Shown one piece after another: positions 1 through 10,514 of a stretch of 64,000 nt of DNA. Each line of letters opens with the position of its first letter. The first letter of the stretch is position 1. Made by a program: the position numbers and the translations under genes. Origin of the DNA: Arthrinium phaeospermum (Eukaryota > Ascomycota > Sordariomycetes > Amphisphaeriales > Apiosporaceae); the NCBI GenBank assembly GCA_006503535.1, contig QYRS01000013.1, forward strand, positions 1,798,001 to 1,862,000. The letters are read 5' to 3'. The notes below the pieces were generated by a model. It did not search any database. It was given only the letters and a program-made list of their open reading frames with translations, and was not told the DNA's origin.

Positions 1-1931
1 TGCGCCTCCACCACGCGGCGTGGGACCATCGCCGTTACGTTGGGTGTTGCTTCGGCTACGTCCCGGGTTGTTATCCCGGCGGAAGTTGTTTCGAGAGCGG
101 CTGCGATGGTGCTCCTGCTGGTTCTGTCCACCACGGCGATCGGGACTGCGTCCCTCGTTACCGGACCCAGAGCCCTTGCCGTGCGGCGCCGGAGGAGCAA
201 GGCCTCCAGCGTTGCCCTCACCGTTCTCGCCACCCTTGTTCTTCTTGTTGTTTCTCTTCTTCTTGTTCTTCATGGCAGCCTTGGACAGATTCTCATCTCC
301 CTCAGCACCGGGAACAGTCTCCACGGGGGCAGCACCAGGAATGGAACGGCCCGAGAACTCGGCTCCAGGCACTTGGTTGCGAGAGCGACCGAACCCGTTA
401 GGTCCGATGTTCTGAGCACCATTGCTCACAACATGGGCAGCGCCACCCTCATCCTCGCGCCTGAAGTGAAGAGGCGTCGACATGCCACGCGCTCCGGGAG
501 GTCGGTAGGCACCCACGGGCTTGGACGGGGTCTTGACGGTTCCCATAAACGTCGCAGCCGAAGAGTGGGGAGTAGGAACCGGGTTCAAGGGGTCGCCGGT
601 CGGGATATTCTCGGGCAATGTAGGTCGCATGCCCACCGTGTACAATTCGACCATATCTTCATTGTACATGAGGGTGCCGCCTACATGCCACAACTTGACG
701 CCGTTGTCTACACGGAGGCGAGGGGACGTGGTAGCGGTCAAGATGTAACGGCTACAGGGGCTCCATTGGCAAACACTGGGGTTGCCACTCTCGATAGTGG
801 TGATCTTTCGATAATCCTTCTCGAGATCGTAAACGTCAATCTGGCCGGCCAGGTTACCGAAGCCGGCGACGAGGACGAAGCGGCCGGTAGGCGAGAAAAT
901 GATGGTGTTTCGGGGGCCAATGGCAAAGGAATGCATGGCGACAGCACGGAAGTTGAAGATGGTGGTCTTGGCAGGCATGTAGCCGTAGATGACACCAAAC
1001 TCCTTGCCAGTAGGAGACCACTCCACATCGTGAATAGGCCCCTCCTTGTCAAGCGTGATGCGAGTGTCGATGGTACCGTTGGAGCTCAGCAGGTAGAGGG
1101 TGGTCTCACCATAGTAGCTCTTGTTGGACTTGTCCACATCTGTTTGCGCCAGCACAATCAGGCTTGTTCCCAAGCTGTTCCACTTCAGCTGCACCTTGTC
1201 TCCCTTGAAGAAGGTCTTCTGCGAGATAGGGGTGTTGAACTGAGGCACGTTGAAAACCTTGACTGCGGCGGGCATTCCCTGAAATAAAGCGCGTTAGTAT
1301 TCAAAGACACAGACAGACGATCATGCGTAGCCAGACGAACCTTTCGCTCAGGGACAAATACGGCCACATTGTGGCTTTGGCCAGGGGCCAAGGCGAAGTC
1401 GGTGAGGCCCTCGACACGCAGCTTGTTCCAAACGGTACTGAAATCGTGGCTCTGGAAAAACTGCACTTCGTTCGTCACGCTGCGGGCGCAAAACTTCTCG
1501 TCGCTGGTGTACTGAAGATTCCAGCCCGTGGGCGACTTTTGAACAAACTTGCCAATGGGCTGTTTCGGGGATCCCTCAGGTACATCTTCAAGGGTGCGCC
1601 AGACCTTCAGGTTCTTGGTAGCATCGCCACTTTCGTCCTTGCCAGGACGTTCCCAGGTGCTGAAGTAAGTGCCGCGCGGAGAAAAGGCAACCTCGAAAAC
1701 GTTGACAACGGCGATGGTGGCCAAGACCTGGGCACTGGTGGCATCGACAATGGCGACGGTATCAGTGGTAGCCCAGGCCAGGTAGCGACCGCAGGGGGAG
1801 TAAACGCAGCACCGCAGGTTTCCTTCGGGTTTGGTGAAGCCGGGCAACGGGGCGTAGACAGGCGCGGCGTCGGTGACACCAATGGCCTTCTGGGTTCGGT
1901 ATGCAAACTGCAATGGATTCATGTTCGCCAT
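1..1931 (-). CDS. Eukaryotic translation initiation factor 2A (eIF2A), 3' end cut by window edge
   Basis: This encodes eIF2A, a WD40 beta-propeller initiation factor linked to non-canonical delivery of initiator tRNA to the 40S subunit in the cytosol. The start ATG is at 1931. Exon 1 is 1341-1931; a phase-0 intron (GT at 1340-1339, AG at 1280-1279) separates it from exon 2 (1278 down to 1), which stays open to the window edge, giving 623 codons so far. Propeller motifs visible include YSPCGRYLAWA, AFSPRGTYFSTW, WSPTGKEFGVIYG, FSPTGRFVLVAGFGN and WSPCSRYILTATTSPRLRVDNG, the last being highly conserved in eIF2A. After the propeller comes the usual basic, low-complexity tail with AAMKNKKKRNNKKNK and RS/RR-rich sequence. 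Only the extreme C-terminus is missing. Family assignment is confident; the role is known from the family, not from this sequence. Confidence 0.95.
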
Positions 1932-4274
1932 GACTAGTCAAAGTCACAGGGTTGATCAAGCGTTGCAGAGTGTGGAGGGGACGTGTTTGTCGGAATCGTG
2001 TTCTTCTTGTAGGACAGTTTCGGATCCTGCCACTTGTTTCGGGGCGATAGGGTCTTGTTGAGGGCTGCACGAGTCAACCAAGAGGTGGGCGGATGTCGTC
2101 AGGTTCACCTAAGAGAAAAAAATGCGAATCGGTACTGTAGGTGGAGCAGGCGAAAAAGACCCTGGAGCTACTGAAAGCTTTCTCGATTGGGCAGGCTGTT
2201 TTCTTTTTTCGGAGGGCGCGACGCAAGAGAGGCAGGCAAGTCGACAGTCGGAAAAGCAGAGTTGGCAACAAATTTATCAGGTTGCAGGGCAATAGAGAAG
2301 CAGACGATGTCTCGTTTGAGTTCTTTGTCCTGGGAGACCTGGATAAGGTTGGTGGGTGGTGTGGGCTCTGCTGAACTGTTCCAATTGTCTTTTTTTTTTG
2401 TTCCTGCTGCTGTAGGCGGCCGAATGGGAAACCGAGAAAAGAGTCGCGCAAATGATTCAGTCAAGAAGAAGAATTGGGACGTGACAGGGAATTGAATCCG
2501 ACAGGTCACCCAGAGGGTTGGGAATTGACGAAGGGCGGGCGGACGTGACGTACGGAGCGCTGAAGAAGAGAAGGGGAAGAGGGTAGAGGGAAGAAAAAAA
2601 GAGAGGCCGAAATTTTTCTCTGCCAGAGGACCACAACCCCGAATCCGATAGAAGGACTCCTCCGATTGATGGATCGATGTCAAACAGCCTTCCTTACTGT
2701 AACACCACCTACCACTAACTACGGCACACTTGCTCACTGGCCCCTCTGGGGTCCAAAGGTCCAAACATTTTTAGGTGGCCCGGCCCCCACAATTCCAGTC
2801 GTCAGCCAGCCGGGCTGGGTAAGGCAACCAGCAACGTCGCTGAAGGCACTAGAAGCCAGTTGCAGTCACTCAGTTTATGTCTTAATGGGCACCGTCTGAC
2901 GAAAGCGTGAAACATTGATCGGCTCAGTAGCTTAGCAGTACAACTGGCCGCATCAAGATTACCTTGGCATGTGCTCATTTCAAGAATGAAATACTTTCGT
3001 GCATCAAACAGTATTGAAGATGAAGCCGATCCGATGTTGGTCAAGCCTGCTCTGCTAAAGGCCACCACCATCGGTATCCAAGTTACACGTTACACAATGA
3101 GTGTCTGTCTGCATGCTTCAATTTCAAGCTAGTCCAGCGCCCCAGCATGGTGAGTTGTGTGTCTTTCTTGCTGACATCAGATTTGTTGGAGGTTGATTCC
3201 CTGCGTCATGCGCTATCAGCCGCCACAATGCCCAAGTCATCCGCATCCCTGAAACCGAGCAAGCCACTCACCCATTGAGGCTGTCTGATCGGCAATGGAG
3301 ACCTTTCAGCCGCATGATGAATCAGTCATTTTGATCATATATCGGTCCAAATATCGGCCATGGTAACCATAATCGATCAAATCGAGACGTCGCTTATCGG
3401 AGGACTGGCATTGACCAGGTAGGTATTAGCCAAGAGTCGGTATCTGGGGCCCAAAGTGCGGGCGGTCAAATGTAACCAGCATGACCAGCACACAATATCG
3501 CAACAACACGGTCAACAGTCCAGCTCCCCTCTCTGGCGCAGCATCGTGCATCCCACCTCTAGCAGTGCATGGCAATGGTCAGGTTAAGGATACAACGGAT
3601 CTGTGATGAGATATGAAGAAGACCACACAATGACTCAGATGATCTCACTCTTCGGGATATCCAGTAGCTCTTCATATTCATTCATAGACACATGGTTACC
3701 CAGAGGAGTTTGATTGGAGACCAACATAAGACGCAGGGTCGGAAGCAGCTTCTCTGAACTGTCCGTCTTCTTTGGCTGCCAGAACTCCGACCGCTACCCT
3801 CCAGTGTCTTTGTTTTCTAAAAGTGAACGGGGATAGTTTTGCTGCTCTAGGAAACTTCAACTATCATTCATTCAGAACAAGTTCTAGAGACTTTCAAATG
3901 GCATACTGGCAGACCTTACCGACACCTGCCACAGCTAGTCTGTTTTCATGTCGACCTGTAAGGGGGCAAGGCATAACCAAAGTAAGACAAGACCGGTGAC
4001 CAGGACGCTGGGGTCGACTCTATAAAGCCGAATCAGTTCTAGTTATTTCCGCAACTCGCAGTGTACAGAGGAGTTGCCTTGTCGTTGTTCATATCATTAT
4101 AACAACTAGTAAATACTTTACTTTGACGACTATAATTATGGAGTCAGGACTCAAATAGCAGCTTTGGCCTTCCTCGGAGATCTTGTTGTCCGTCGTTTGT
4201 CTACAGCGGATGTCTTCTATAAATAACAGTTTCTATGAGGCCGCGCGCAAGGAGTCAACGTTGAGGGTGCGACA
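1932..4274. other. Intergenic region, 2.3 kb
   Basis: This holds the eIF2A promoter and leader on the left and the 3' flank of the next gene on the right. Pyrimidine/purine-rich tracts lie around 2385-2400 and 2575-2600. Several short ORFs overlap on both strands near 2140-2760, but none has family similarity, a consistent splice pattern or a plausible protein composition. A TATAAA-like hexamer near 4020 has no supported gene downstream. I see no RNA gene. Confidence 0.5.
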
Positions 4275-5213
4275 TCAAAGAGGCAAGCGTTCCGCTTCCT
4301 GTATACCACTGACAAGCCACTTCCCGTTTCTTTGCAAGAACGTAAGCGTTGCCGTTCCCCTGGTCGTAGTTTGTCCAGCACCGGTCTCCTCCGGGGTCGT
4401 CACGACAGTATAATGCATCCAGAGGAAGCCCACCCCGGCCACGACGCGACCCTCCCCGTCCAGCACTTCGACCTTGCGCCGGCACCGCCCTGTCCCCTTC
4501 TCAATGGTATCCTTCTCCGGTAGCAATTCCTCGATCAACACCGACTGCAACCCGTTTTTGTTGTCCAGCCGGTGTGTGATGCAGTTCGGCAACACTAAAC
4601 TCCGGGCCGCATCCCCTGAGTCCCCCGTTTCGGAATTGATCAGATTTGTGAGCGCACGCGCCGCCGCCAGAAGCTCCCCGGTGGCCTGCTTGTCGTCCGT
4701 GGGCCGTGGGCGGAAATACTCGGGATCCCAGCGGGCGTCAACATAGGCGGCGATCTTCCAGTCACCACCACTACCACCGCCGCCACCATCCCCATCCTCC
4801 TTCGCGGTCTGCTGCTGAGGACAGTGATACAAAGTAAACGCCCCGACGCCCCGGTACTTCTCCTCGCCGTTGGACCTCATCAAAAAGCCGGCCCAGACCG
4901 CCGCGATGCCCTGGCCCGCGTCGACCCAGACCCGCGGCGGCGGCAGTTCGTCCGCCGTGGCGGCCAGGACCTGGACGAAAGAGCGCAGGCCGGCGTCGCG
5001 CATGCGGTCCAGCCGCCGCTCCATCTCGTCCACCCACTCGTTCTGGGCGGTCCGGATGAGCTCGCCGGCGTGGGCGCGCCAGTCGACCACGTACGCGGAC
5101 GGGAGGACACGGTTACGGGTTTCCGTCAGCGGCGTCGACTTGTCGGAGAAGGAGTCCAGGAAGCCGGTCACCGCGGCCAAGACCTCGTCGTCTTGCTTTC
5201 CGTTGTCTGCCAT
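4275..5213 (-). CDS. Hypothetical protein with two NTF2/SnoaL-like halves
   Basis: This is a single-exon ORF of 312 residues. An in-frame ATG lies 36 codons upstream (5321), but the start at 5213 (MADNGKQDDEV) is preferred because the upstream extension is compositionally poor. The first half (residues about 10-170) begins with a helical segment rich in Asp/Ser and contains WVDAGQGIAAVWAGFLM and a terminal strand WKIAAYVDARW. The second half ends similarly with TLTFLQRNGKWLVSGIQ. This 'xGxWKIxxY/W' ending is typical of NTF2-like (SnoaL/nuclear-transport-factor-like) domains, so a tandem arrangement is inferred. A Gly-rich linker sits near residue 145. Enzyme or binding function cannot be named. 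It is transcribed in the same direction as the HET gene upstream, 524 bp away. Confidence 0.65.
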   Translation of the reverse strand: MADNGKQDDEVLAAVTGFLDSFSDKSTPLTETRNRVLPSAYVVDWRAHAGELIRTAQNEWVDEMERRLDRMRDAGLRSFVQVLAATADELPPPRVWVDAGQGIAAVWAGFLMRSNGEEKYRGVGAFTLYHCPQQQTAKEDGDGGGGGSGGDWKIAAYVDARWDPEYFRPRPTDDKQATGELLAAARALTNLINSETGDSGDAARSLVLPNCITHRLDNKNGLQSVLIEELLPEKDTIEKGTGRCRRKVEVLDGEGRVVAGVGFLWMHYTVVTTPEETGAGQTTTRGTATLTFLQRNGKWLVSGIQEAERLPL

Positions 5214-5737
5214 ATCGACTTGCTTGAAACGAAGAGACCGAACCTTGATATTCTGCATAAGAGGTGGAAAACCATTCGAGATGGAACAAATAGGAGGGAG
5301 GAAAGACATTGATCGGAGCAACTAAATAAATTAACGGACCTGACTATTTGTGGGGCTAAAATCCGAGAAGCTCATTGGTCACTTGCCCCGGACCGGCATA
5401 TTCACGGCGTAAGCAAACGGCGCCATTGTGCTGCGCCAGCTCAGCCGTTATTCACATGACTGTAATACCTTTTAGTACCTATAGCTATAGGTACTTCAAT
5501 CATGATATTCTTGCCTATTTCTAAGCCGGACATGAAAAATAATGATAGTTACAAGTGTTAATAATATGCTATAGGTGAGACGTATTTATATCCATGTATA
5601 CACAAGACATTTGTACACATAGATTGCCACCCTGGCCTTTTTTGCACACGAGCAACGATATTCTTGTTTCTAACCACCTGTACATCAGTTCATATGAACC
5701 TTTCTTCTCGTTTTGAAACCAAGCTCTTCTAGGCAGC
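5214..5737. other. Intergenic region with a perfect 22-bp palindrome
   Basis: This AT-richer spacer separates the NTF2-like gene (5' side) from the 3' end of the HET gene. Its only distinct element is the palindrome at 5474-5495. No coding or RNA gene is evident. Confidence 0.5.
5474..5495. repeat. Perfect 22-bp palindrome with TAGGTAC arms
   Basis: The 22 bases equal their own reverse complement, built from AGTACCTATAG and its mirror. It lies about 260 bp upstream of the start of the NTF2-like gene (minus strand). A related 16-bp palindrome with a TAGGTACCTA core occurs at 7988-8003. It could be a dyad protein-binding site or simply one of the abundant TAGGTA-type short repeats of such genomes. 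Confidence 0.6.
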
Positions 5738-7603
5738 TTAATAGGGAGCACTATCGTTCCTCTTAAACCCAAACATATATTTCAACCCTCTCTTGTTCAT
5801 GTCCGGATTCCGAAATTGGGCAGGGATTTGCACGGGGATTTGCTGGGGCTCCGACACGTACACCGCGTTCGTGATCTGCGGGCGAGGCGAAGGCGCAGGT
5901 GACGATATGGCAACGAACACCAGAAAATGCGGGCGGTTCCCGGCCGCTTCCCCCTCGCTCGTACGGGGATCCTCCCGGTGCAGCGAAGCCGTGACGAAGA
6001 CGTCCGTCCCCACCTGCAGTTGCGTCGTGATCAGGGTCCCGTACCGGTCCCGGTAGCTCTGACGCTCCGCTAGATAGCTCTCCATGTTGGGCGGCGGCCC
6101 CTGGGGCGACATCTCTACACACGAGCCAAGTGCGGCACTCAGCTGAACCCAGTTGTCAGAGTAACCAACACTTAGGTAGAATGGCGACCGCAGGGGGGAC
6201 TCAAAATTGATGTGTAACGGGTCGTTGTAGAGACCCAGGTCGGAGGTCTGAAAGAAGACGCAGCCATATAGCGACGACCAGCTGACTTTGCGTTGTGGCG
6301 AGGGCTGGAAAAGCCATGGTCCGACTACTGACTTAACAATGTAGCCGTACACCGGATCAGCCGTCCCTTTGGCACCAAGCTCTGTGGTTAGAGGAAGGTT
6401 TTGGAGATGGATACCTCCATGGTCAAACGGGGCGTGATGGGCCCCGATCTGGAGCTTCTTAGCTATAAAAATGTCGCTCCTTGATGCACTGTGCTTCTTA
6501 GAGGTGTCGATGAAATCAAGGCTCGACATGCCTAATCGATGATAGATCCTAGAGCCCGCACTGCCAACGAGGCCACGGGGCTTCACCCGCAAAAGCCGAA
6601 TCATAGCAAGGTCTGTCGAACTTCGGCCACAGTTGAGGATGGCCGAGACGACCTCAATTTCGGTCTTAAGAAAACCCTGGGAAAGATGGGATAGTGCAGA
6701 ATAGTCGCGAGGCACCAGAGGCAGATGGACAGATAAACCCAAGTTGGTCATCGTGAACGGTTTACTTAGCTCTGGGAAGACTTGGACCAACGACGCGCTG
6801 GAAGCAAAATCGGCCGGCGACTCGGCGAGAATCCCAACCGTGTTAAAAGACCGTGGGCTCTCCGGAGAGACGGTCCAAGCAAAGATGGTCTGGTCGTCGG
6901 TGTCCTTCAGAATCTCCTCCTGCAGTCTGGTGAATGCCTTCTTCCCTTCTCCGTAAAGGAGGGGCATGTTGACGTCGAAGAGGCCCATGAGACTGTACGC
7001 GACATCTTCGATGCGGGTGCACTCGCGCTGCGCAGCCCAGCTCATCCGCCGCGCGATGCTGAACTCGTCGGGCTTCTGAACGCCGCGGAGACATTCTGCG
7101 GGTATATTGGTGGCGTTCAGGATCTGGCCGAGCATGTGGTCCTCAGAGGTGTCGCCGACGCACATCCAGTTCACGTCAAAGAAGATGACCTTGCTGGGCG
7201 CGATCAACTCTTGCAGCGTCCAGCCTCTCGTGAACCAGCGCGAGTCGCCGAACTTGAAGGCCGGGCGCAGCTGCGAGAAATCGGACAAGTACGCATAGCA
7301 GACGGCGGAATCGGTGTAGTACTGGTACATGGAGTTGATGGCCTCCGACAGCTCGGCACTGCTCGTCTTGTCGATGCAGCACGTGTCGATCCAGATCCAC
7401 TCGTAGCCGTCTCCCAGTGCCTGGTTGGCGGCAGCTTTGAGCTTCTGATAGCCTGCTTTGGCAGAAGTCTGTGGAGCCGGGGACTGCATCTCCTGGAGAG
7501 TCATCTCGCCCTTGCCCCAGGTATGCGAGAGAATTGCATATTTCGGGACGGTTTTGCCGAAGAACTCGATGATTTCGAGTGTGCGGGTATTTATGAGCCT
7601 CAT
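5738..7603 (-). CDS. HET-domain (heterokaryon incompatibility) protein
   Basis: This single-exon gene encodes 621 residues starting at ATG 7603. The N-terminal third is a clear HET domain (Pfam HET family): it opens MRLINT, followed by YAILSHTWGKGEMT (about residues 21-34), WIWIDTCCIDK (about 69-79), YAYLSDF, RGWTLQELIAP (about 124-134) and, at the domain end, RIEDVAYSLMGLFDVNMPLLYGEG. This is the common lone-HET architecture with a roughly 400-residue C-terminal region of no recognised domain. HET domains are known to trigger regulated cell death in fungal non-self recognition; whether this one does is not shown. All canonical HET blocks are present and uninterrupted, so it appears intact. 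Confidence 0.93.
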   Translation of the reverse strand: MRLINTRTLEIIEFFGKTVPKYAILSHTWGKGEMTLQEMQSPAPQTSAKAGYQKLKAAANQALGDGYEWIWIDTCCIDKTSSAELSEAINSMYQYYTDSAVCYAYLSDFSQLRPAFKFGDSRWFTRGWTLQELIAPSKVIFFDVNWMCVGDTSEDHMLGQILNATNIPAECLRGVQKPDEFSIARRMSWAAQRECTRIEDVAYSLMGLFDVNMPLLYGEGKKAFTRLQEEILKDTDDQTIFAWTVSPESPRSFNTVGILAESPADFASSASLVQVFPELSKPFTMTNLGLSVHLPLVPRDYSALSHLSQGFLKTEIEVVSAILNCGRSSTDLAMIRLLRVKPRGLVGSAGSRIYHRLGMSSLDFIDTSKKHSASRSDIFIAKKLQIGAHHAPFDHGGIHLQNLPLTTELGAKGTADPVYGYIVKSVVGPWLFQPSPQRKVSWSSLYGCVFFQTSDLGLYNDPLHINFESPLRSPFYLSVGYSDNWVQLSAALGSCVEMSPQGPPPNMESYLAERQSYRDRYGTLITTQLQVGTDVFVTASLHREDPRTSEGEAAGNRPHFLVFVAISSPAPSPRPQITNAVYVSEPQQIPVQIPAQFRNPDMNKRGLKYMFGFKRNDSAPY

Positions 7604-8744
7604 CTTGGCCCCTTTGATCGATATACTAGTGATATTTTGGCCATATCAGCGGGTGTTTGACAACACCTCGTGCGGCTGAGGCTGTCTCCTTCATGATGCG
7701 CCAGCCGTAAGCGTTTCGGACCATCGTTGCGCCGGACACCCAACTAGATCTAAGACGGGTTACAAAGTACGTAGGTCAGCATAGGTATACTAGACTCGAA
7801 GCCGGCGGTATGTCATCGACAGCTCTCCCATCGATGAATCATACAGAAATATATCGCACTTTGGGCCCCAAGCTGTTAAGTACGTATCGGCCAAGTTGAA
7901 GTCTACTACCAGAAACGAAATGTTACTGGCACCCGTGCAGGTGGGCTTGACTTGCCAAGTAGAACCCACGGATTTGGTGGGTACCTTAAGTAGGTACCTA
8001 CTTCCAAGACTGATGGGTACCAGTAGCCCACGCCCAGCGCCGCCACGGGCTTTTGGAAAGCTCACGGCAGTCCTATGGGTTAGGCGAATACAGTTCGGTG
8101 GCCAGTGTAATTGCAATCCTGCTATATATGACGGGTACTGAGCCGAGACTGTTCATCAATTGATAGCAACAATTTCAGCATGAAGAACAAATCCGGAATT
8201 CAAGTGGAAGCAGGCGTGCGGGTACCCACCTAGGAGGTATTTGGTTACTGGTATGCACGCCATTATGCCTTTCGCTGGAAGACTTTGGGCTAGCCAGATC
8301 TAGCCCCAAAATTATCAATCGAGTTACACGCCGCCATCGCTTGCACAACACTCGAATAACCATCATAGTAGGTATACAGACGCTTAAATAAACACCAAAA
8401 TGAATGTAACTACTCTTGATGACTAGCTATAGTCATAGCCACTTTCAATCTATAGACATTCGAGGACAGATGCACAGCTGAGACACGACAGTTCGCCGCA
8501 CGATTTCACGTGGATGGCGGCCTTAATCTGAGACCTGCAGAAGGTTCGCGGGACTCTGCCGTGATAGATCGCGATTGCCCCACCATTCGCCTACTACGTC
8601 ATCCCTTGGGTCGTCCGACGTATGCCCCGAATCAGGTTGGATATCCCGGACGGACGCGAAGAGAGAAAGTTCTCTAGATAGTAACCATCCGACTTTGCGA
8701 CCATTCAAACTACAGTAGGACATCGATCGACTAACGCCACCACC
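7604..8744. other. Divergent intergenic region between HET and SET genes
   Basis: This 1.1 kb divergent promoter region contains the 16-bp palindrome 7988-8003 (TAGGTACCTA core) and no convincing ORF. A short polypyrimidine/adenine-poor segment precedes the SET gene start. I see no tRNA or other RNA gene. Confidence 0.5.
7988..8003. repeat. 16-bp perfect palindrome
   Basis: The 16 bases starting AAGTAGGT are self-complementary around the KpnI-like core GGTACC. It shares the TAGGTAC element with the palindrome at 5474-5495 and sits in a divergent promoter. Confidence 0.55.
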
Positions 8745-10514
8745 ATGTCGTCGTCCGAACACACCGTCCCTTTCTATCAGAACCCTGACTTGTGCCAGCT
8801 TCTCCTATCTCAGATCGCCACGGGCAACACGCTACACGTACGAGAGTCTCGGACCCCCGGCGCCGGCAGTGGGTTATTTGCGGGCAACGCCGTGCCGGCC
8901 GGCCAAGAGGTGTTCCGCTCCAAGCCAGTCGTCACATGTGTCCAGGACAGCCTGTCCACCGTGTGCGACTTTTGCTATACCAACAACGCCAGCAAGGCCC
9001 TCCCGAGCGGACGCTTCCGGACTAGGCATGACCCAGTAGAGGCCCTCGTTGAGTGCGACGGGTGCCATATTTGCAAATACTGCACCGAGGTAAAGCCTGG
9101 CCCACAACAAGTTCCATGTCGCGCAAATACTCACACCATCTTCTTCTTGCCTCCGCAAAGTCATGCCGCGACTTGTCACTGGGGACATATCACAGGTACG
9201 AGTGCGCGGCCTTCTTGAAATCAGGCGGCCTGGGAGTTCGAGCCAGAGCGTTGTACCGAGCCCTCATCCACAAGCAGCACGGGCTCATACCCGACCACCA
9301 ATGGCAAGGTCTGATGACGCTGATGCCGCACCAGTCCGGTCACCAGCAAGGGCCAGAAAAGGAGGTACTATCCCGCATCGCAAAGGAAGCCAAGGCCCAC
9401 ACGGATACCGCGCTCGATGTCGAGACGATAGAACGACTGTACTGCGTTGTAAGCCTGGAGCCCTCCACGAGTTTACACACCTCCTTCTTTCGGCTCACAT
9501 CTGCCCCAGTTTCTCACAAATAGTATGGCTATACGGCTGCCCGGACAGAGCGCTGTCATGGGAACAGTCGTAGATGTTGTCGGCGCCATCATGAATCACT
9601 CATGTGACCCGAATGTGCTCATTTCCTTTGACGGCAGCGAGCTTGTCGTCCGGTCGTTGCGCGCCGTGGAGGCTGGCGAAGAGCTGGCACATTGCTATAC
9701 TGACGTGCAAAGCGATGTGCTGCTACGACAGAAGCTTCTGCAGTCCGAATACTTCTTCACTTGTACATGTCAGTACAAAATAGGACGATCCCTATCACCA
9801 TGTTGGCGCTAACAGGGAGAAATAGGTCTACGCTGCCAGAGTGAGCTCGAGGAGCACGACCGCGTCACACAAGGCAACCACGCCAAGATGCAGTCCATCC
9901 GCGAGGCTCAGGCTGGCCTGTTTGCGAGCATGAATGATGCAGTGTCCAGTTTCACCCTCACTGGAAAGCCCGTTGACGTAGATTCTCTAGCAGACCACAT
10001 GGAGGAGCTTGCCGACAAGGCCTACCCGACCGGGGAGTGGCCGCCGAGCCTGGAGCCACTGCCTTCCATCTACAAGACGCTCGGAAGGCTCAACCAAGCG
10101 CAGGGCGACCCTTTTGCCGCGATCGAGTACTGCATCCGGGGCTGTGCCTACACGAAACGACGGGCGGGCGAGCCGTGGATGGTCGATCTGTTTGAACTCG
10201 TGCAGGTGCTGACGGCGGTATTGGGTTCGTCCCCGGAAGAGCAGGAAGCCGACGAGCCGGCCTTCCCCACACCCGCCGAGCTCTGGGATGTGTTCCACGG
10301 GTACCTCCACGAGCTGCTTCGCTTGGCGCAGGGGAACTGCGGACACGATGTGAGTTACACGAGAGCGATCCGGTCTTGGCATGATGCCGCCTTGAAATAT
10401 GCCGACGGACCCCTGCCTGGCACGCAGGAGTTTGCAGATAAGTTTCACGCCTCCCACCGTAAGCTACTGCTGTGGGCGGGCGTGGCGGAGGACGTGTGGA
10501 CCATAGACGCTTAG
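8745..10514 (+). CDS. SET-MYND (SMYD-like) domain protein, putative lysine methyltransferase
   Basis: Four exons give 526 residues: 8745-9089, 9161-9448, 9510-9768 and 9826-10514 (phases 0, 0 and 1 at the three introns). The SET domain starts with a SET-I motif (TPGAGSGLFAGNAVPAGQEVF) and is split by a MYND zinc finger (CDFCYTN, then CDGCHICKYCTE and, after intron 1, CRDLSLGTYHRYEC). It continues to the catalytic NHSCDPN motif (exon 3), followed by GEELAHCYTDV. Splicing of intron 3 reconstitutes a post-SET cluster FTCTCLRC, which strongly supports the model. The C-terminal region is helical (TPR-like in the family). SMYD proteins use SAM to methylate lysines on histones or cytosolic proteins; the substrate here is unknown. 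The acceptor of intron 1 (caaag) is somewhat weak. Confidence 0.92.

Noticed and set aside
40..1287. 415-codon plus-strand ORF at the left edge
   Set aside because: It is antisense to eIF2A, whose minus-strand frame carries all the conserved propeller motifs.
2141..2764. Overlapping ORFs on both strands upstream of eIF2A
   Set aside because: Low-complexity purine/pyrimidine-rich composition, no family resemblance and mutually exclusive frames.
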